Shown here piece after piece: positions 59,170-64,000 of a stretch of 64,000 nucleotides of DNA. How positions within the stretch are numbered: position 1 is the first letter of the stretch; every line of letters begins with the position of its first letter. The position numbers and the translations under genes were made by a program. The notes beneath the pieces are model-generated. The model saw only the letters and a program-made list of their open reading frames with translations, searched no databases and had not been told where the DNA came from. Source of the DNA: Microvelia longipes (Eukaryota > Arthropoda > Insecta > Hemiptera > Veliidae); NCBI GenBank assembly GCA_018340805.1, contig JACMZG010001914.1, forward strand, positions 46,378,953 to 46,442,952. Reading direction: 5' to 3'.

Positions 59170-59600
59170 TTGTTACTTTTCCTTATTTATACTTAAGGTA
59201 TATCGAGAAAGTAATGCGTATGTTTTAAAAATACGAAAACGGGATTTCACTTAAAATATTCCGTATCAAATTGGTACGTTACTACGCTGTGGATTACTCA
59301 TAACAGCTTTCAGGTTTCGCCATCAACTGTGCCGGAAAGGAGAGTCTTTATATGTTGTCCAAAATCTCCGTTAAGGGCTTGGAGCAGACTGTCTGCTCCA
59401 AACAAGCAGACTTTAGGCAAGCTGAAAGCCGGTTCTGCTATTAAAATATAGATATTCTTGTGGAAAAGACGGAATTTGTAGTTTGATGTTACCGTATCAA
59501 ATGTTATTCAGTGATTTTTGCTAAGTTGTCAGTCTGCGCGTGTATGTGTTTTATATCATCGTAGCTCCGAGTAAGTTTATGCTGTAAGTTCATATTCGTA
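59170..59600 (-). mobile_element. Distant TACCTCGG-family tail, reversed
   Basis: TACTTTTCCTTATTTATACT, then GAAAGTAATGCGTATG, resemble the inverted terminal hairpin of the family. The sequence ending near 59600 contains GTGTATGTGTTTTATATCAT and GTAGCTCCGAGT, like the inverse of the CA-rich and GGAGCTAC parts of other copies. Confidence 0.4.
59379..59401. other. Perfect short palindrome
   Basis: TTGGAGCAGAC, a single T, then GTCTGCTCCAA: an 11-bp stem around one base. Confidence 0.7.
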
Positions 59601-61046
59601 AAATATTTTATCTACTCCTTGTATTGTAAGTTCTACTTACAGTCTTGTTATCTCACACTGTAAATGTACTTTTACTCCTAGGGAGGAAAAGTGAAAGTGT
59701 TGCCAACTTGACAGAATTTTTTAGTAAAATTTTTAGTAAAATTTAACCCTCGGCAAGCCTCGGAGCTAACTAGTTTATCTCCCTCGGCCTACCGGCCTCG
59801 TGAGCTAATGAAGTTTCCTCCTTCGGCGCTGCCTTAGGACGAAACTTTAACTTGAGCTGTAAAACTTACTTTCATCCTTGTTGCATAAATAATTATTGAT
59901 AACGTCTATAATGGAAAATTTTACAAAAAAAAATAAAACTTATCAGCTTAATGTAAAATGTAGTGTGCATATAGTTTAAGACCAGCAAATGTTACAAGTT
60001 TCATATCAGAACTGTGAAGTCTTCATATCAGATGACTTAAGTATATTTTTCCTGGATGACGATTGACTGGTTAACGATTATTAAAAAACCTTAAGTAAAA
60101 CTCAGGAAAATAATAAATTGAGTTGAAATTTGAGATGAGTATCTGGGACACGGCTGTGCTCCGCTGTCACTGGTGTACCATCCTTTACAGGAAGCATCTC
60201 GAGGCAATTTTTCACCCCCTCCTATCTTTTCATTAAGGACATTAAAAAATATAATCTTAATACTAACTTAATTTTATTTTAATTTTTAAAAAAATAATCA
60301 AATTTATACCACAAAAAATAAATAAAATAAAGAGGCAAAAATTACCCTAAATCAATAAAGAAAATATGGCTCCGGTATACACAAATATATATTGTATTAC
60401 TTTTGCCAATAAAGAACTTGTTTAAAAAAATATATTTTAAAACATCTTTTTGAGTTGACCCATTCTACCGAATTTTTACTTCTTTACCATTTACTGGTTG
60501 TTGAGATATAATGGCTCAAAGTTAAGCTGTTTTAACACTCACTCATTCACTCATCAAAATTTTAAGGCACTTCCAATTATCGTAGACACTTGAAATTTGG
60601 TTTATAGATAAATTTTGATGTGAAAATGAATGAAATTTGTCAATATATAACAGTCTCAGTTTCTTTACCTTAATATGTTCTACTTAAGTTGAAAGGTAAT
60701 GCTAACGTATAAAGCATGAAAGGTAATGCTCAATTTTACGTATAAAGAAAAATTTGACAATAAGTGCTACCTAGTAGAGTTTTATTTTGAAAGAACATAA
60801 GAAAAATATTTTTACGCAATTTATCTATTGTTTAATTAAAGAAAATGGGTCTGTTCAGTAATAATAATAGTGTGTAATATGCTGTAACTAATTAATTTAA
60901 TATTTCTTAGAGTATTTTTTGTAATAAAGTTCAAGATTACAAAAAGGAATGAAATCCCAACAAAACATGTAATAAAAGAGCCAAGTCTAGCGAAAAAAAG
61001 TTGTGAGATCATTGAATAAGCCAAGTCGTAGGTTCCCAATAATGCT
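59601..61046. other. Non-coding stretch with GC-richer patches
   Basis: 59745-59850 (CCCTCGGCAAGCCTCGGAGC, CCCTCGGCCTACCGGCCTCG) and 60140-60230 stand out by GC content and may be dispersed-repeat fragments. The minus frame 60836-61039 is hydrophobic with no domain. Confidence 0.4.
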
Positions 61047-61267
61047 TGTAAATATATGAGATCTTGGCGGTTTATTTTGTGACTTGGCCACTACGCAGCA
61101 CACACAGAAATGCATCTTATTAACTAATCTAATCTTAGTAAATAGGCTGAATATTATTTATAGTGTATGTCTACACTCTATACAAGATGTTTAGTATCAC
61201 ACTACCTTATGCTGCAAAATGGCCAAGTCACAAAGTAAACCGCCAAGACCTCAAATGTATTTTTGTT
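61047..61267. mobile_element. Inverted-repeat MITE, about 221 bp
   Basis: Left arm TCTTGGCGGTTTATTTTGTG, ACTTGGCCA (61062-61092) against inverse at 61220-61252; similarity extends to about 60 bp per arm. Confidence 0.85.
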
Positions 61268-61429
61268 TGGATTTCTTATATAATACATAAATAAACAAAG
61301 TGTCATTTCAACTCGACAATATCTACGGGTTTTGTCGAATCAATTTTGTTAAGGAGCTTTAACCGTGGTTAGTACGGGGACGCGTGACCGCTAGGTTTTT
61401 AACTGATCTTTGTTGTTGAGGGAGGAGCA

Positions 61430-61535
61430 AAGAGGTTTTCATATCTTTAGGACAAGCGAAGCGAGTCCGAAGTAATGGAGATGAGCTTAGCGAAACCAAT
61501 ATGGTGGGATAAGTTCCGAGGGACCTCGTACCCAA
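61430..61535 (-). mobile_element. TACCTCGG-family head, reversed
   Basis: GGACAAGCGAAGCGAGTCCG at 61451, then AGTTCCGAGGGACCTCGTACC at 61512, the inverse order of the head. Confidence 0.7.
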
Positions 61536-62205
61536 TTTTGTAGAAGTCAATACACTGGTACTAAATTTAAAAACAATTGGAAGGGTTTTGCATTTTTTTA
61601 TATTTTTTTTTATAAAACATTTTCATGTTATTCGATGTAAATTGAAACAATGCAAGACCTACAGTTTAATTTATGATTGTATTGGGCGTGTTGCCAGAGT
61701 TTGCTACAAATTTACTATTCTATAAATTAACAATATAACAATCATTAGTTTGGTCGTAGTGTAAAATTATTAAAAATTAGCGTTCAAAAAGTAAAAATTT
61801 AATTGTTTAGGGTTTTCATATTTAAGTAATTCTGAACTTCAAATGATCGTACAAGCAAACATGGCTTTTAAAATTTAATTGTTAATTTTGCATAAAGTTT
61901 TTATTTTATTACTCCTTTACTTGTAACCGACAGTTAAATATTATATGAAAAGGTTTAACTAATAAATTCTAATTTTAATATCTTAATTAAAATCCACGAT
62001 GTAAACATCTGTCGAATTAAAAAAAAATGTAAATTAAAGTTTAAATCATATTTAAATATTATACGGACAAAAATTAATGTTATTTGTTTCTTTTTATACT
62101 AATACTTTTAATAATAATATATATAAGAGAAAAAATATTTTTAGACTTAATTTTTCTATATAAATAAAAATATGAATAAACGGTAACACCACAGACTATA
62201 TATAA

Positions 62206-62211
<6 letters not shown>
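61536..62211. other. AT-rich non-coding stretch
   Basis: No gene or repeat recognised. Confidence 0.4.
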
Positions 62212-62301
<90 letters not shown>

Positions 62302-62302
62302 G
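62212..62302. repeat. (AT)n microsatellite
   Basis: Nearly pure AT dinucleotide run. Confidence 0.98.
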
Positions 62303-62959
62303 TACGCTACATTTTGCACACTTAGCGCCTCGAGGCGTCAATTTAGTTTAACTTTTGTAATTAACTTAATAATTTCATCAAAACACTAAAACATCTAAAC
62401 TATGACTAATGATTTTATTATTATATAATGTAAAATTTAAATTCAAAATTTAATCGTTTAAAAAAACATGGATCAAATTAAATGGCCTCATAAGGATGTT
62501 GTGTAATTCACAGGTGGAGTTCATGTCTGATACATTTTTGAAACCCTTCAATCATAATTTTTGAACCTGACCAGATTTAATTTTGGCATTCTTTTTTTAT
62601 ATAAATTAGTGTTTAAATTAAGATATATCATGTTTCTTGGTGTTGTAAAATATATAATTTATCGAGTTGTTAGATTTTGTCGAAATGATATTCAAGTTAA
62701 GTTTGCTGTATTAATTAAGAATTGAGGTCGAATTTAAATGATATTAAATGTAATAATTTGATCTCTTAACGTTTTAATCTTTTGGCGATGATTTTGAAAC
62801 AAGATTATTAGATAGTTTTTAATTTTTTTTTCACTATATTATTCTGAAAAATATATTGTTGATTATAAATTCTAAATAAGCATACGTCCATAAACATAAT
62901 GAATTAATATGATTAAATCATATTTAAATATTTATTTTGTTACCAATAGTATATTTCCT
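62303..62959. other. AT-rich non-coding stretch
   Basis: No gene or repeat recognised. Confidence 0.4.
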
Positions 62960-63032
62960 ATTCTGCTTTTTATTGGTTCCCTACATGCTTTTTATTGGTT
63001 CTCTACATGCTTTTATTGGTTCCCTCATGCTT
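62960..63032. repeat. 22-bp tandem repeat, three copies
   Basis: TGCTTTTTATTGGTTCCCTA and two close variants. Confidence 0.9.
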
Positions 63033-63179
63033 TATTAAGAAAATATATAATAATATCTAAATCTAATTACAAAAAGAACAAATTAATGGATTTAACATTA
63101 AAACAATATTAATTTTTTAATAGCCGCAAAAGCTTTGGCTTGTGCGCAGCTTAATAAACAGATAAAAACCAATACCTTA

Positions 63180-63800
63180 TTGATTTATCTGTATTACTAC
63201 ATGCTTTAATTTTACTAATTACTTTGGTGCATTTCTTTCATTACTTATTATGATTTATTTGTTTTACTACTTTCTTTAGTTTATTTCTTAATTACTTGCT
63301 TTGATTTGTTTGTTTTATCACTTGCTTTTGTTTATTTGTTTTACTACTTTCTTTAGTTTATTTCTTTAATTACTTGCTTTGATTTGTTTGTTTTATCACT
63401 TGCTTTTGTTTATTTGTTTTACTAATTTCTTTAGTTTATTTCTTTAATTACTTGCTTTGATTTGTTTTTTTATCACTTGCTTTTGTTATTTGTTTTACTA
63501 ATTTCTTTAGGTTTATTTCTTTAATTACTTGCTTTGATTTGTTTGTTTTATCACTTGCTTTTGTTTATTTGTTTTACTACTTTCTTTAGTTTATTTCTTA
63601 ATTACTTGCTTGGATTTGTTTTTTTTATCACTTGCTTTTTGTTTATTTGTTTTACTACTTTCTTTAGTTTATTTCTTTAATTACTTGCTTTGATTTGTTT
63701 TTTTTCACTTGCTTTTTGTTATTTGTTTTACTACTTCTTTAGTTTATTTCTTTAATTACTTGCTTTGATTTGTTTTTTTATCACTTGCTTTTCTTTATTT
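63180..63800. repeat. 78-bp minisatellite with internal subrepeats
   Basis: About eight copies with cores CTTTAGTTTATTTCTTTAAT, TACTTGCTTTGATTTGTTTG and TTTTATCACTTGCTTTTG. The unit contains three related CTTGCTTT/CTTTCTTT-type sub-blocks, so it probably arose from a shorter unit. Confidence 0.94.
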
Positions 63801-64000
63801 GAATTTTTTGGACTCCTGAGTTTTCTGTACTTTTACAGCAACCATGTTCGGGTTTAGGCTACCTTCTATCTGGTTTTAGATATTTTTAAAAATTTAAAAT
63901 CTTACTACTTATTAGTTTATTGCTCATCATTTGTTTGTTCAAAATATTTTACAATTGACTTTGAAACATTTCATATTGTACTTGCTATCAAACTATCTTA

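Overview
This window looks like gene-poor, AT-rich nuclear DNA of an animal, most likely an arthropod and perhaps a hemipteroid insect. The reasons are intron/exon-type signals, tRNA-headed SINEs, several palindromic MITEs (two clearly flanked by TA duplications), a non-LTR reverse-transcriptase relic, and no long open reading frames or bacterial-type gene packing. The insect call is an inference from general character, not from a recognised single-copy gene. A 78-base run of N at 24258-24335 marks an assembly gap.

The only convincing protein gene is on the minus strand at about 54249-52323. It is a large 3' exon with a good splice acceptor. It encodes an acidic/charged start, a small cysteine-containing segment, a long Asn/Gln-rich tract built on a 21-residue repeat (63 bp), a furin-type RRKR site and a basic C-terminal tail. 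Several one- or two-base indels break its frame, mostly in homopolymers inside the repeats. A degenerate non-LTR reverse-transcriptase tail lies just upstream, probably in the preceding intron. Two more minus-strand open stretches with splice-like borders (17543-17691 and 57415-57508) are candidate isolated exons. No link between the three can be shown.

The rest is repetitive. By eye, roughly a fifth of the window is tandem arrays: about 25 different minisatellites with units of 16-97 bp, each unrelated to the others, plus eight or nine long (AT)n tracts. The largest is a 2.1 kb array of a 25-bp unit at 20308-22410. Some arrays have units divisible by three and so create long spurious ORFs on both strands.

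Dispersed elements include: (1) a pair of nearly perfect palindromic MITEs with TA duplications (26014-26504 and 51022-51493), the first nested in an older foldback; (2) at least nine other inverted-repeat elements of 145-820 bp; (3) a dispersed family with a TACCTCGGAAC head and a tail ending in a hairpin near GAGGAAAAGTAA, in ten or so full or partial copies; (4) two or more tRNA-derived SINE families, including an unusually long element of about 950 bp inserted in the middle of a minisatellite. A recurrent theme is tandem amplification inside dispersed elements, seen in MITE loops and in the head of the TACCTCGG family.

I found no CRISPR, operon, phage or defence system, and nothing that can honestly be called a new multi-gene system. 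The best leads are the repeat-protein gene, the nested MITE structures and the coupling between dispersed elements and minisatellite birth.
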